This document shows positions 16,509 to 24,817 of a stretch of DNA of 41,885 nucleotides, piece after piece (within the stretch, counting starts at the first letter, position 1; each line of letters begins with the position of its first letter). Position numbers and translations under genes: made by a program. The notes under the pieces were generated by a model. The model saw only the letters and a program-made list of their open reading frames with translations, was not told the origin of the DNA and made no database searches. The stretch comes from Pseudomonadota bacterium (GTDB taxonomy: Bacteria > Pseudomonadota > Gammaproteobacteria > Burkholderiales > Thiobacillaceae): contig JAJZPR010000021.1 of assembly GCA_021847835.1 (NCBI GenBank), positions 1 through 41,885 of the forward strand, given 5' to 3'.

Positions 16509-19418
16509 TTACTGACATGCCTCGCACTCTTCGAAGCCGGGATCGCCGGGGCGCAGGGTGCAGGCCTTGCCGACGATTTCCGGTTCCGGCAGATGGGGCG
16601 CCGCGCCCATTGCGCCCATGCCGCCGCTCGCGGACACGGCATTCAACTCGCCGCCCTTGCCGGTGGATTTCTCCGCGGAAGTCGCACCAAGCGTGCGCAG
16701 GTAATAAGTGGTCTTGAGACCGCGCAGCCAGGCGAGCTTGTAGGTCTCGTCCAGTTTCTTGCCCGAGGCGCCGGCCATGTAGATGTTGAGGCTCTGCGCC
16801 TGGTCGATCCACTTCTGGCGGCGCGCGGCGCACTCGACCAGCCACTGCGGCTCGACTTCGAACGCGGTGGCGTAGAGCGCGCGCAGGTCGGCGGGGATGC
16901 GGTCGATCTTGGCCAGGCTGCCGTCGAAGTACTTGATGTCGGCGACCATGACTTCGTCCCACAGGTTGAGCGCCTTGAGGTCCTTGACCAGGTATTTGTT
17001 GCTGATGGTGAATTCGCCCGAGAGGTTCGATTTCACGTACATGTTCTGGTAGGTGGGCTCGATGCTTGCACTCACGCCGACGATGTTGGCGATGGTCGCG
17101 GTGGGGGCGATGGCCAGGCAGTTCGAGTTGCGCATGCCGTACTGGGCGATCCTTTGGCGCAGGGCATCCCAGTCGAGCGTTGCCGAGGTATCGCACTCGA
17201 GGTAGCCGCCGCGCTGCTCGGCCAAGAGCTTGATGGAGTCGTGCGGCAGGATGCCCTGGCTCCACAGCGAGCCTTCGTAGCTGGAGTAGCGGCCGCGCTC
17301 GGCGGCGAGCTCGGTGGAGGCCCAGTAGGCGTAGTAGGCCACGGCTTCCATGGAGCGGTCGGCGAACTCGACGGCTTCAGTCGATGCGTAGGGCACGCGC
17401 AGTTCCTGCAGCGCGTCCTGGAAGCCCATGATGCCGAGGCCCACCGGACGGTGCTTGAGGTTGGAATTGCGCGCCTTGCCGACGGCGTAGTAGTTCACGT
17501 CCACGACGTTGTCCAGCATGCGCATGGCGGTGTGGATGGTGGCCTTCAGCTTGTCGAGGTCGAGCACGAGCTGCCCCGAATCAGAATCGCGCTTCAGGTG
17601 GTTGACCAGGTTGACCGAGCCGAGGTTGCACACGGCGATTTCGGTGTCGGAAGTGTTGAGCGTGATCTCGGTGCACAGGTTGGAGCTGTGGACGACGCCG
17701 ACATGCTGCTGCGGGCTGCGGATGTTGCAGGGGTCCTTGAAGGTGATCCAGGGATGGCCGGTCTCGAACAGCATGGACAGAATCTTGCGCCACAGGTTGA
17801 CGGCGGGGATGCGCTTGAAGTGCCTGATCTCGCCCATGTCCGCTTTTTGCTCGTAGCGGGTGTAGGCCTCCTCGAAGGCCTTGCCGTACTTGTCGTGCAG
17901 GTCGGGGCAGTCGTTGGGGCTGAACAGCGTCCAGTCGCCGTTTTCCATCACGCGCTTCATGAACAGGTCGGGAATCCAGTTCGCGGTGTTCATGTCGTGG
18001 GTGCGGCGGCGGTCGTCGCCGGTGTTCTTGCGCAGTTCCAGAAACTCCTCGACATCCATGTGCCAGGTTTCCAGGTAGGCGCAGACGGCGCCCTTGCGCT
18101 TGCCGCCCTGGTTGACCGCCACGGCGGTGTCGTTGACCACCTTGAGGAAGGGCACGACGCCCTGGGACTTGCCGTTGGTGCCCTTGATGCGCGAGCCCAG
18201 CGCGCGAATCGGGGTCCAGTCGTTGCCGAGGCCGCCGGCGTATTTCTGCAAGAGCGCGTTTTCCTTGATGGCCTGGTAGATGCCGTCGAGGTCGTCGGAC
18301 ACGGTGGTGAGGTAGCAGCTGGAAAGCTGGCTGTGGCGCGTGCCGGAATTGAACAGCGTGGGCGTGCTCGACATGAAGTCGAAGTTGGACAGCACGTTGT
18401 AGAACTCGATGGCGCGCGCTTCGCGGTCGATCTCGTTCAAGGCCAGGCCCATGGCCACGCGCATGAAGAAGGCCTGCGGCAGCTCGATGCGCTTTTCCTC
18501 GATGTGCAGGAAGTAGCGGTCGTACAGGGTTTGCAGGCCGAGGTAGCCGAATTTGAGGTCGCGGCCGGCGTCGAGCGCCTGGCCCAGGCGGGCGAGGTCG
18601 TACTGGCCGAGGCGCTCGTCCAGCAGCTCGGCCTCGATGCCCTTCTTGATGTAGGCGTTGAAGTAGGCGGCGTATTCCTCGGCCATCTGCTCCTGCGACA
18701 CGGCGTGGCCCAGCACTTCGTGGCGGATGGAATTCAACAGCAGGCGCGCGGTGACGAAGGTGTAGGCGGGGTCCTGCTCGATGCCGGCGCGGGCCGCGAG
18801 GACGAGGGCCTTCTCGACTTCCTCCATGGACACGCCGTCGTAGAGGTCGCGCACCACGGTGTGCAGGATGGGTTCGGCCCTGACCTCGTCGCCGAGGCCC
18901 TCGCAGGCGTCCTGGATGGTGGCGGTGAGCTTGGCGAGGTCGAGCGGCTTCTTCTGGCCGTCCTCCACCACGTGGATGACCTGGTCGGGCACGCCGGCGG
19001 CTTTCTTGGCGGCCTTTTCGGCGGCGCGCTCGGCGTTGCGCTTTTCGCGGTACAGCACGTAGGCGCGGGCGACTTCATGTTCGCCCGAGCGCATGAGGGA
19101 GAGTTCGACCTGGTCCTGCACGTCCTCGATGTGGAAGGTGCCGCCGGCCGGCTGGCGGCGGATGAGGGCGGAAACCACCTGCTGCGTGAGCGACTCCACC
19201 TGTTCGCGAATGCGCGCGCTGGCCGCGGCCTGGCCGCCCTGCACCGCGATGAAGGCCTTGGTCATGGCGATGGCGATCTTGGAAGGCTCGAAGCCCACCA
19301 CCGCACCGTTGCGGCGGATGAGCTTGTAGTCGGCGTAGGGGCTGTTGTCGGCGGGCTGGGCGGGGCCGTCTTCAGCAGCGGTCTGGCGAACGGCAGGTTC
19401 GGTGGCGATTTGCAACAT
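16509..19418 (-). CDS. nrdA: Ribonucleoside-diphosphate reductase, alpha subunit (class Ia)
   Basis: Encodes 969 residues from ATG 19418 (AGAGGAGAGGAC directly upstream); the open frame extends to 19493, but that start lacks a ribosome-binding site. Two ATP-cone allosteric domains are visible at about 30-115 (YKLIRRNGAVVGFEPSKIAIAM) and about 140-230 (VIHVVEDGQKKPLDLAKLTATI). The core has SSCYLTTVSDD (C225 type), NLCTEITLNTSD (C439, E441 type), and LKTTYYLRTLG for the radical tyrosines. The C-terminus ends GFEECEACQ, with the redox-active cysteines. Putative NrdR boxes lie upstream (19500-19547). The duplicated cone makes it longer than E. coli NrdA (761). Confidence 0.96.
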   Translation of the reverse strand: MLQIATEPAVRQTAAEDGPAQPADNSPYADYKLIRRNGAVVGFEPSKIAIAMTKAFIAVQGGQAAASARIREQVESLTQQVVSALIRRQPAGGTFHIEDVQDQVELSLMRSGEHEVARAYVLYREKRNAERAAEKAAKKAAGVPDQVIHVVEDGQKKPLDLAKLTATIQDACEGLGDEVRAEPILHTVVRDLYDGVSMEEVEKALVLAARAGIEQDPAYTFVTARLLLNSIRHEVLGHAVSQEQMAEEYAAYFNAYIKKGIEAELLDERLGQYDLARLGQALDAGRDLKFGYLGLQTLYDRYFLHIEEKRIELPQAFFMRVAMGLALNEIDREARAIEFYNVLSNFDFMSSTPTLFNSGTRHSQLSSCYLTTVSDDLDGIYQAIKENALLQKYAGGLGNDWTPIRALGSRIKGTNGKSQGVVPFLKVVNDTAVAVNQGGKRKGAVCAYLETWHMDVEEFLELRKNTGDDRRRTHDMNTANWIPDLFMKRVMENGDWTLFSPNDCPDLHDKYGKAFEEAYTRYEQKADMGEIRHFKRIPAVNLWRKILSMLFETGHPWITFKDPCNIRSPQQHVGVVHSSNLCTEITLNTSDTEIAVCNLGSVNLVNHLKRDSDSGQLVLDLDKLKATIHTAMRMLDNVVDVNYYAVGKARNSNLKHRPVGLGIMGFQDALQELRVPYASTEAVEFADRSMEAVAYYAYWASTELAAERGRYSSYEGSLWSQGILPHDSIKLLAEQRGGYLECDTSATLDWDALRQRIAQYGMRNSNCLAIAPTATIANIVGVSASIEPTYQNMYVKSNLSGEFTISNKYLVKDLKALNLWDEVMVADIKYFDGSLAKIDRIPADLRALYATAFEVEPQWLVECAARRQKWIDQAQSLNIYMAGASGKKLDETYKLAWLRGLKTTYYLRTLGATSAEKSTGKGGELNAVSASGGMGAMGAAPHLPEPEIVGKACTLRPGDPGFEECEACQ

Positions 19419-19499
19419 GTCCTCTCCTCTCGGGGGCGCGCCGCGCGGGGCGGGCGCTGATTCATCCAAAGGCTTTCCAGAGCTTATCCACAAGCTTGT

Positions 19500-19547
19500 T
19501 CACAACATGTAGTGGTGACCCTGGAAGTTGAATACAAATTCTAGTGG
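19500..19547 (-). promoter_or_regulatory. Two putative NrdR boxes upstream of nrdA
   Basis: Compared with the NrdR consensus ACACWATATATWGWGT, 19500-19515 matches at 12 of 16 positions and 19532-19547 at 11 of 16. The two sites are spaced 32 bases, about three helical turns, which is the usual arrangement for NrdR pairs. Both carry the TAGTGG half. They lie about 80-130 bases upstream of the nrdA start. NrdR represses ribonucleotide reductase genes when dATP is high. Confidence 0.65.
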
Positions 19548-19894
19548 GCGGGCGGAGACTGTCAACCGGGTTTTGCAAAAAAATTGATGGAGCTGAGAAA
19601 CCGCTCGATGGAGCCCCGTCAAATCAGGGCTTGAGGCGGGGCGGATGCATAAAAATTCATCAATCCCACGTACGGATGCGGGATTGCGCCCGGAATCGGT
19701 CGCGCAGGCCAGCAAATATGCGCGATTAAGCAAAACCTGAATTGCCGATTTGCCTGCGGGCAGGACAGGCGATGCGCAAATCGCTGTCTATCGCGCAGGC
19801 AAAGACCGCCTGCGGACGATGGCCGCAAAGCGCATGGCCATGACGCCGTCGGGGTTTCGACGCTATCATGTAAAAAAGATTGGCTGGGAGCCCA
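19548..19894. other. Gene-free stretch between nrdA and purU
   Basis: It separates the divergent nrdA and purU. It has AT-rich blocks (CAAAAAAATTGATGG) and the inverted pair GATTTGC (19747-19753) with GCAAATC (19776-19782), enclosing a CCTGCGGGCAGG hairpin. No convincing open frame is present. The purU ribosome-binding site is GGGAG at 19886-19890. Confidence 0.4.
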
Positions 19895-20749
19895 ATGAAA
19901 AACACCGCCGTCCTGCTGTTGTCCTGCCCCGACCAGAAAGGCCTGGTCGCGGCCATCGCCAATTTCCTGCTGACCTACAACGCCAACATCCTGCACGCCG
20001 ACCAGCATCAGGATGCCGAGTTCGGCCTGTTCCTGATGCGGGTGGAGTGGGACCTGCACGGCTTCAACCTGCCGCTGGAGGACTTCGCCGCCGCCTTCGC
20101 GCCCATCGCCGGCAAATACGAGATGGCCTGGCGGCTGGCGGAGTCGGCCAGGAAGCCGCGCATGGCGATCCTCGTGTCCAGGTACGACCACTGCCTGGCC
20201 GACCTCCTGTACCGCTACCAGAGCGGCGAGCTGCACTGCGAGATTCCCGTCATCCTCAGCAACCACGAGGACACGCGCTGGCTGGCCGACACCTACCACG
20301 TACCCTACCAGTACATCGCGGTGCACAAAGATGCCAAGGACGAGGCTGAAAAAATGCAGCAGGCCATCCTGCACCGCGAACAGGTGGATTTCATCGTGCT
20401 GGCGCGCTACATGCAGGTGCTGAGCCCGCATTTCATCAGCCATTACGAAAACCGCATCATCAACATCCACCATTCCTTCCTGCCCGCGTTCAACGGCGCC
20501 AAGCCCTACCACCGCGCCTTCGAGCGCGGGGTCAAGCTGATCGGCGCGACCAGCCACTACGTGACCGAGGTGCTGGACGACGGCCCCATCATCGAGCAGG
20601 ACGTCTCGCGCATCAGCCACCGCGACTCGCTGGATGACCTGATCCACAAGGGGGCCGACCTGGAAAAGATCGTGCTCTCGCGCGCGGTGAAATGGCACAT
20701 CGACAACCGCGTGCTGGTGTATGCCAACAAGACGGTGGTGTTCGACTGA
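19895..20749 (+). CDS. purU: Formyltetrahydrofolate deformylase
   Basis: Encodes 284 residues. It hydrolyses 10-formyl-THF to formate and THF, balancing one-carbon units for purine synthesis. ATG 19895 follows GGGAG. Residues 3-80 are an ACT domain (AVLLLSCPDQKGLVAAIANFL). Residues 88-284 are the formyl-transferase-type hydrolase: RMAILVSRYDHCLADLL, INIHHSFLPAFNGAKPY with the catalytic-type His, and ATSHYVTEVLDDGPIIEQD with the Asp. All family residues are present. It is transcribed alone and meets the response-regulator gene head-on; the space between holds tandem hairpins. Confidence 0.94.
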   Translation: MKNTAVLLLSCPDQKGLVAAIANFLLTYNANILHADQHQDAEFGLFLMRVEWDLHGFNLPLEDFAAAFAPIAGKYEMAWRLAESARKPRMAILVSRYDHCLADLLYRYQSGELHCEIPVILSNHEDTRWLADTYHVPYQYIAVHKDAKDEAEKMQQAILHREQVDFIVLARYMQVLSPHFISHYENRIINIHHSFLPAFNGAKPYHRAFERGVKLIGATSHYVTEVLDDGPIIEQDVSRISHRDSLDDLIHKGADLEKIVLSRAVKWHIDNRVLVYANKTVVFD

Positions 20750-20770
20750 ATCCAGGGGCAGGGCGGGCGT

Positions 20771-20930
20771 TCAGTCGGTTTGGGCTTAACGTTTGCCCCC
20801 TCCCCACTCGTGGGGAGGGTTGGGGTGGGGATCAGTCGCTTTGGGCTTGGCGTTTGCCCCCTCCCCACTTGTGGGGGGGGGTTGGGGTGGGGAGGACCCC
20901 CCCTCCCAACCTCCCCCGCTCGCGGGGGAG
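20771..20930. repeat. Tandem 61/62-bp duplication with GC-rich hairpins in a convergent intergenic region
   Basis: Unit 1 (20771-20831) and unit 2 (20832-20893) share GTTTGCCCCCTCCCCAC and GGTTGGGGTGGGGA, differing at a few bases. Each contains a CCCTCCCCAC/GTGGGGAGGG-type hairpin. A third hairpin, CCTCCCCC-GCTCGC-GGGGGAGG, lies just after them (about 20911-20932). No T tract follows, but the position between convergent purU and the response regulator suggests a transcription barrier. Similar CCCTCTCCC/GGGAGAGGG hairpins occur at 15749, 26425, 26470 and 39343. Confidence 0.6.
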
Positions 20931-20989
20931 GGGCGAACGAACTCAGCCCAACCTCTCAATGCTCTCCCAACCTCCCCGCCCGCGCCGCA

Positions 20990-21982
20990 TCAGGCGCCGG
21001 GATGGCCGTCCGACGGCTTCGCGGTGCGCTGGAACAGACCGCGGATACGGTTGAGCAGGCCGGGGTCCACATCCTGTTTCGGCGCTTCCACCTTGTGGCG
21101 GCGGGCGATTTCCGGCCGGCTCTGGATTTCGCGGGAGCGGTCGATGCCGGACTGGATGCTGCGCAGGGTCATGGTCTTGCGCATGGGCTTGGGCAGCACG
21201 CGATGCACCTGCCCCTGGTTGATCAGGCCCACGAGCTGGGCGGTGTCCCTGAAGGAAGTCAGCACGACGGTGACGATATGGGGTTTGAAGCGCTTGAGGG
21301 TCTTGAGGAAGGGCGTCATGTCTTCGCCGCCGACGCGGACTTCCGATACCACGACGGAAACGTTCTTCTGTTCCAGGACGGACATGGCCTCGCTGACGCC
21401 GGTGGCCCATTCCAGGCCGAAGTTCTGCGGCAGGCTTTCCCGGATCAGCGCGCTCAGTTCGGAGGCGGTATCCCGGCTGTCGTCGATCAGCAGGATGCTC
21501 ATGGGCTCGCTGCCCGCCTGTTGCGCCGGCGCGGGAGCGGCGGGGCGATCCAGGCCGAGGGCGATTTCGGCGGCTTCACCGACGATGCTGCGGATGTCGT
21601 CCGCGTTCCAGGGCTTGTTGATGTAGCGGAACACTTCGCCGTCGTTGATCGAGCCGACGATGGCGTCGATGTCGGAATAGCCGGTGAGCAGCAGGCGCAT
21701 GGTGTTGGGGGCGATCTCGCGGGCCTGGCGCAGCAGGTCCACGCCGGCCATGACGGGCATGCGCTGGTCGCTGATGAGGGCGTGCACCTTTTCGCGCTTG
21801 AGGATTTCCAGCGCCTCGTTGCCGTCCGTGGTGGACAGCACGCGGTAGTTGGCCGCGAACAGCATGCGCAGCGAGCGCAGTATCCTTTCCTCGTCGTCGA
21901 CGAACAGCAGGGTTGGCTTGGCAGAGCCGGCCGCAGAGGCGGCGTTGGACGGCATGCGGGGTTTTTCGATTGCGGGATTCAT
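20990..21982 (-). CDS. Double-receiver response regulator without output domain
   Basis: Encodes 330 residues, GAGGAGCGTCAG before ATG 21982. Receiver 1 is at about 23-145, with the acidic pair D29/D30, phospho-acceptor D72 (ISDQRMP) and Lys in INKPW. Receiver 2 is at about 160-285, with D167/D168 and Lys in VLPKPM. At its acceptor position the sequence reads VVSEVRVGG, so Glu214 replaces Asp. After it comes an unassigned tail (KVEAPKQDVDPGLLNRIRGLF). Receiver 1 is of the RpfG type, but no HD-GYP or other output domain is present. It starts 10 bases after the histidine kinase stop, so they form a pair. Confidence 0.85.
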   Translation of the reverse strand: MNPAIEKPRMPSNAASAAGSAKPTLLFVDDEERILRSLRMLFAANYRVLSTTDGNEALEILKREKVHALISDQRMPVMAGVDLLRQAREIAPNTMRLLLTGYSDIDAIVGSINDGEVFRYINKPWNADDIRSIVGEAAEIALGLDRPAAPAPAQQAGSEPMSILLIDDSRDTASELSALIRESLPQNFGLEWATGVSEAMSVLEQKNVSVVVSEVRVGGEDMTPFLKTLKRFKPHIVTVVLTSFRDTAQLVGLINQGQVHRVLPKPMRKTMTLRSIQSGIDRSREIQSRPEIARRHKVEAPKQDVDPGLLNRIRGLFQRTAKPSDGHPGA

Positions 21983-21992
21983 CTGACGCTCC

Positions 21993-23267
21993 TCAGTTCA
22001 CAACACGCTTGATTGGCAGGCTGACGCAGAATGCCGTGCCCTTTCCCACTTCCGACTTGACCTGGATGTGGCCCTTGTGGTCCTTGATGATGCCGAAGAC
22101 GATGGACAGCCCCAGCCCGGTGCCCTGGCCCACCGGCTTGGTGGTGAAGAAGGGGTCGTAAATCTTCTCGAGGCTTTCCGGGGGGATGCCCTTGCCGTTG
22201 TCCTGGACGATGGCGTGGATGAAGCGCTCGTCGGCGAAGGTCCTGATCTTGATGCGGCCGTAGCCTTCCATGGCCTGGGCGGCATTGGTCAGCAGATTGA
22301 GGAAGACCTGGTTGATCTGCGAGGGCGAGCAGCTCACCCTGGGCAGTTCGCCGAACTCGCGCACGACCTCGGCCTTGTGCTTGATCACGTTGTGGCCGAT
22401 GCGCAGGGCGGCGTCGATGCACTGGTTGAGGTCGACGTCGTCCACCGGGGCGCGGTCGAGGCGGCTGAAGTCCTTGAGGCTGACGACGATTTCGGAAATC
22501 TGCTGCAGGCCGTACAGGCTGTCTTCGAAGAGGCCTTCCATGCTTTCGCGCGGGAAAACCTCCGCGAGTTCCGCGCGCATGTTCTGCAACTCGGCCAGGT
22601 GCTCGCCCAGCACGGCCTCGTCCGTTTCGGGCGACTGGATCATGCTGAACAGCATGTCGTAGGCGCTGCTCAGCGCGTCCATCTTCTGGTAGGCGTCGCG
22701 GGCGATTTCCATGTTGCTTTTCACGTAGCCAAGCGGCGTGTTGATCTCGTGCGCCACGCCCGCCACCATCTGGCCCAGGGAGGCCATTTTTTCCGACTGC
22801 ACCAGCTGCGCCTGCGAGGCCTTCAGCTTTTCGTAGGCCTGCGCCAGCGAGTGGTTCTGGTTGAGCAGCCGGCCCTCGAGGGCGCGGATCAGGTCAATCA
22901 CGGAGCCCACGCCGTGGTAGCCGTCATCGTTCGTGACGATGAAATCCTCGGTGATGGGAAAGCTGATGTTGCGCGTGATGTACTGGCTCGCCTCCTCCAC
23001 CGGCTGGTTGAGCGAAACGATCAGCGGCGCGGGGTTCATGATCCCCGCGATGGGCTTGTTGCCGTGGAGTTCGCGCCCGAAGCGCGACATGAAAATCTGC
23101 TGCACATGGCTGCGGCTGATGGTGCCTATCGGCCGGCCCTCGTCGACCACGGGCAGCGAGAGGAAACGGTCATAGTTCTTGTCGAGGAAAATGTCGCCGA
23201 CGTCCACCACCTTGAAATGGGGCTTCAGCGGCTCGATATTTACGCACAGCTCGGCAATGCTCTTCAT
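21993..23267 (-). CDS. Cytoplasmic sensor histidine kinase with N-terminal CBS pair
   Basis: Encodes 424 residues and has no transmembrane segment. Residues 1-130 form a CBS-domain pair (SLPVVDEGRPIGTISRSHV; GIMNPAPLIVSLNQPVEEAS), likely sensing a nucleotide or similar cytoplasmic ligand. A coiled coil follows (135-165). The phospho-acceptor is His173 in AHEINTPLG, the N box is NLLTNAAQAM, and the G1 and G2 boxes are DNGKGIP and GTGLGLSI. It would phosphorylate the double-receiver protein encoded next. The intergenic region before the gene is short and AT-rich (TTCTTTCTTAATATTTTAATAAG). Confidence 0.9.
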   Translation of the reverse strand: MKSIAELCVNIEPLKPHFKVVDVGDIFLDKNYDRFLSLPVVDEGRPIGTISRSHVQQIFMSRFGRELHGNKPIAGIMNPAPLIVSLNQPVEEASQYITRNISFPITEDFIVTNDDGYHGVGSVIDLIRALEGRLLNQNHSLAQAYEKLKASQAQLVQSEKMASLGQMVAGVAHEINTPLGYVKSNMEIARDAYQKMDALSSAYDMLFSMIQSPETDEAVLGEHLAELQNMRAELAEVFPRESMEGLFEDSLYGLQQISEIVVSLKDFSRLDRAPVDDVDLNQCIDAALRIGHNVIKHKAEVVREFGELPRVSCSPSQINQVFLNLLTNAAQAMEGYGRIKIRTFADERFIHAIVQDNGKGIPPESLEKIYDPFFTTKPVGQGTGLGLSIVFGIIKDHKGHIQVKSEVGKGTAFCVSLPIKRVVN

Positions 23268-23452
23268 GTCGGGGTTTCATCATTCTTTCTTAATATTTTA
23301 ATAAGCGGATGTTTCGGAAAAATGAATGGACGGAAACCGCAGGCGGACGGGCTGAGCGGCCAGCCTGTCCCGCAACGGCATGGCAAGCCCCGCGTTCTGG
23401 TCTAAGCTGTGAGAACCGAGGTCCGCGACGGATAACAACGCCCCGACGAGGT

Positions 23453-24664
23453 ATGGCTTCTTCGATGCAGAGGTTCCTGAGCCAGGCAGCCCGCAAGACC
23501 AAGGTAGCCTTTCGTGTGGTATTCGCCGACGGCGCGGCCATCCGGGCCGGCGAGGGCGAGCCGGCCTTCACCCTCATCATCCGCAAGCGCCGCGCCGAAT
23601 GGCGCATGCTGCTGTTCGGCCACGTGGGCCTGCTGGAATCCTATTTCGTCGATGATGCCGACATCGAAGGCGACCTCGCGGCGGCCTTCCGCGTCGGCAT
23701 GGACGCCGGCATGGCGCCGCCGCCTTCGGGGCTGCTGAGGCTGCGCAACGCCTGGCACGAATTCCGCTTCGGCAACGCGAGCATCGCGCAGGCGAAAGCG
23801 AATGCGCGCTTCCACTACGGCCTCGGCACGGACTTCTACCGCCTGTGGCTGGACGCGCCGGCCATGATGTACACCTGCGGCTACTGGAAGGAGGGCACGC
23901 AGTCGGTGGAGGAGGCGCAAAAGAACAAGATGGACCACGTGGCGAGGAAGATCCGCCTTTCGCCTGGCGAGACCTTCGTCGACATCGGCTGCGGCTTCGG
24001 CGGCTTCATGTTCCATGCGCTGGAGCATTACGGCGCGCTCGGCACCGGCATCAACATCACGACCGAGCAGGTCGAATGGCTGAAAGGCGAGATTGCAAGC
24101 CGAGGTCTGTCTGACAAGCTCGATGTGATCGAGGCCGACTTCCGCGAAATTCCCGGCCGGTACGACAAGGTGGTGTCCATAGGCACGCTGGAGCATGCGG
24201 GGCGCGACCAGCTCTTCGATGTGGTGCGCGCGCACGCCGATGCGCTGAAGCCCGGCGGCCTGGGCATGCTGCACTTCATCGGCCATGTCGGCGTGTTCGA
24301 CACCGAGTTCTACATCCGCAGGCACATCTTCCCCGGCGGCTGGATTCCCAGCCTCGCGCAGACCATCCAGGCCATGGAGGCCTGCGGCCTGGAGGTGGTC
24401 GACATCGAGAACCTGCGCCGCCATTACGCGCTGACGCTCGACGAATGGGCCATCCGCTTCGACGCCAACTGGGAAAGAATCCATGCGCTCGATCCGCAGA
24501 AATTCGACGAGGCCTTCCGCCGCAAATGGCGCACCTATCTGTGGTCCTGCGCCGAGATGTTCCGCTCGCCCAACAGCCGCACGCACCTGTTCCAGATCGT
24601 GTTCAGCAAGGGCAACATCAGCAGGGACAGCTATCCCATGAGCCGGGGGTTCCTTTATTCATGA
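23453..24664 (+). CDS. Cyclopropane-fatty-acid-synthase-like SAM methyltransferase (probable fatty-acid methylase)
   Basis: Encodes 403 residues if started at ATG 23453; ATG 23465 (MQRFLSQAARK) is equally possible because GAGG lies only one base before the first and 13 before the second. The Rossmann motif is VDIGCGFGGF, with the preceding YTCGYWKEG and KMDHVARKIRLSPGE typical of Cfa-family enzymes, which methylate a phospholipid acyl double bond. The next gene is an FAD-dependent reductase; this pair is known as TmsB/TmsA, BfaA/BfaB or UfaM/UfaD in bacteria that make 10-methylene-, 10-methyl- or furan fatty acids. That role is therefore more likely than cyclopropane formation. Confidence 0.85.
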   Translation: MASSMQRFLSQAARKTKVAFRVVFADGAAIRAGEGEPAFTLIIRKRRAEWRMLLFGHVGLLESYFVDDADIEGDLAAAFRVGMDAGMAPPPSGLLRLRNAWHEFRFGNASIAQAKANARFHYGLGTDFYRLWLDAPAMMYTCGYWKEGTQSVEEAQKNKMDHVARKIRLSPGETFVDIGCGFGGFMFHALEHYGALGTGINITTEQVEWLKGEIASRGLSDKLDVIEADFREIPGRYDKVVSIGTLEHAGRDQLFDVVRAHADALKPGGLGMLHFIGHVGVFDTEFYIRRHIFPGGWIPSLAQTIQAMEACGLEVVDIENLRRHYALTLDEWAIRFDANWERIHALDPQKFDEAFRRKWRTYLWSCAEMFRSPNSRTHLFQIVFSKGNISRDSYPMSRGFLYS

Positions 24665-24679
24665 TTGAGAAAAGCCAGC

Positions 24680-24799
24680 CACAGAGAACACAGAGTTCAC
24701 AGAGGAGAAACAAGGAATTTCCGGCATGGCAGTGACGCACCCACCTGGCAGAGTCCTTGATCCCGCGAGGGCTTCTCTGTGTTCTCTGTGCCCTCTGTG
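24680..24799. repeat. Inverted repeat of CACAGAG heptamers (two triplets)
   Basis: Left arm (24680-24704): CACAGAG three times at 9-base spacing (linkers AA, TT). The right arm (24775-24799), read on the other strand, also has CACAGAG three times (linkers GG, AA). About 70 bases lie between. It sits between two same-direction genes (methyltransferase and FAD reductase). The element at 33151-33282 has the same layout with CACGGGG. Confidence 0.7.
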
Positions 24800-24817
24800 A
24801 CCTGAATTGGGGTTCCC

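Noticed and set aside
16593..19460. A 955-residue open frame on the plus strand opposite nrdA
   Set aside because: GC-rich shadow of nrdA with Val/Gly/Ala/His-rich composition and no family signature; nrdA motifs are clear on the other strand.
20771..20930. Tandem repeat considered as a CRISPR array
   Set aside because: Only two units, directly abutting, with no spacer variation and no cas genes; it is a simple duplication of hairpins.
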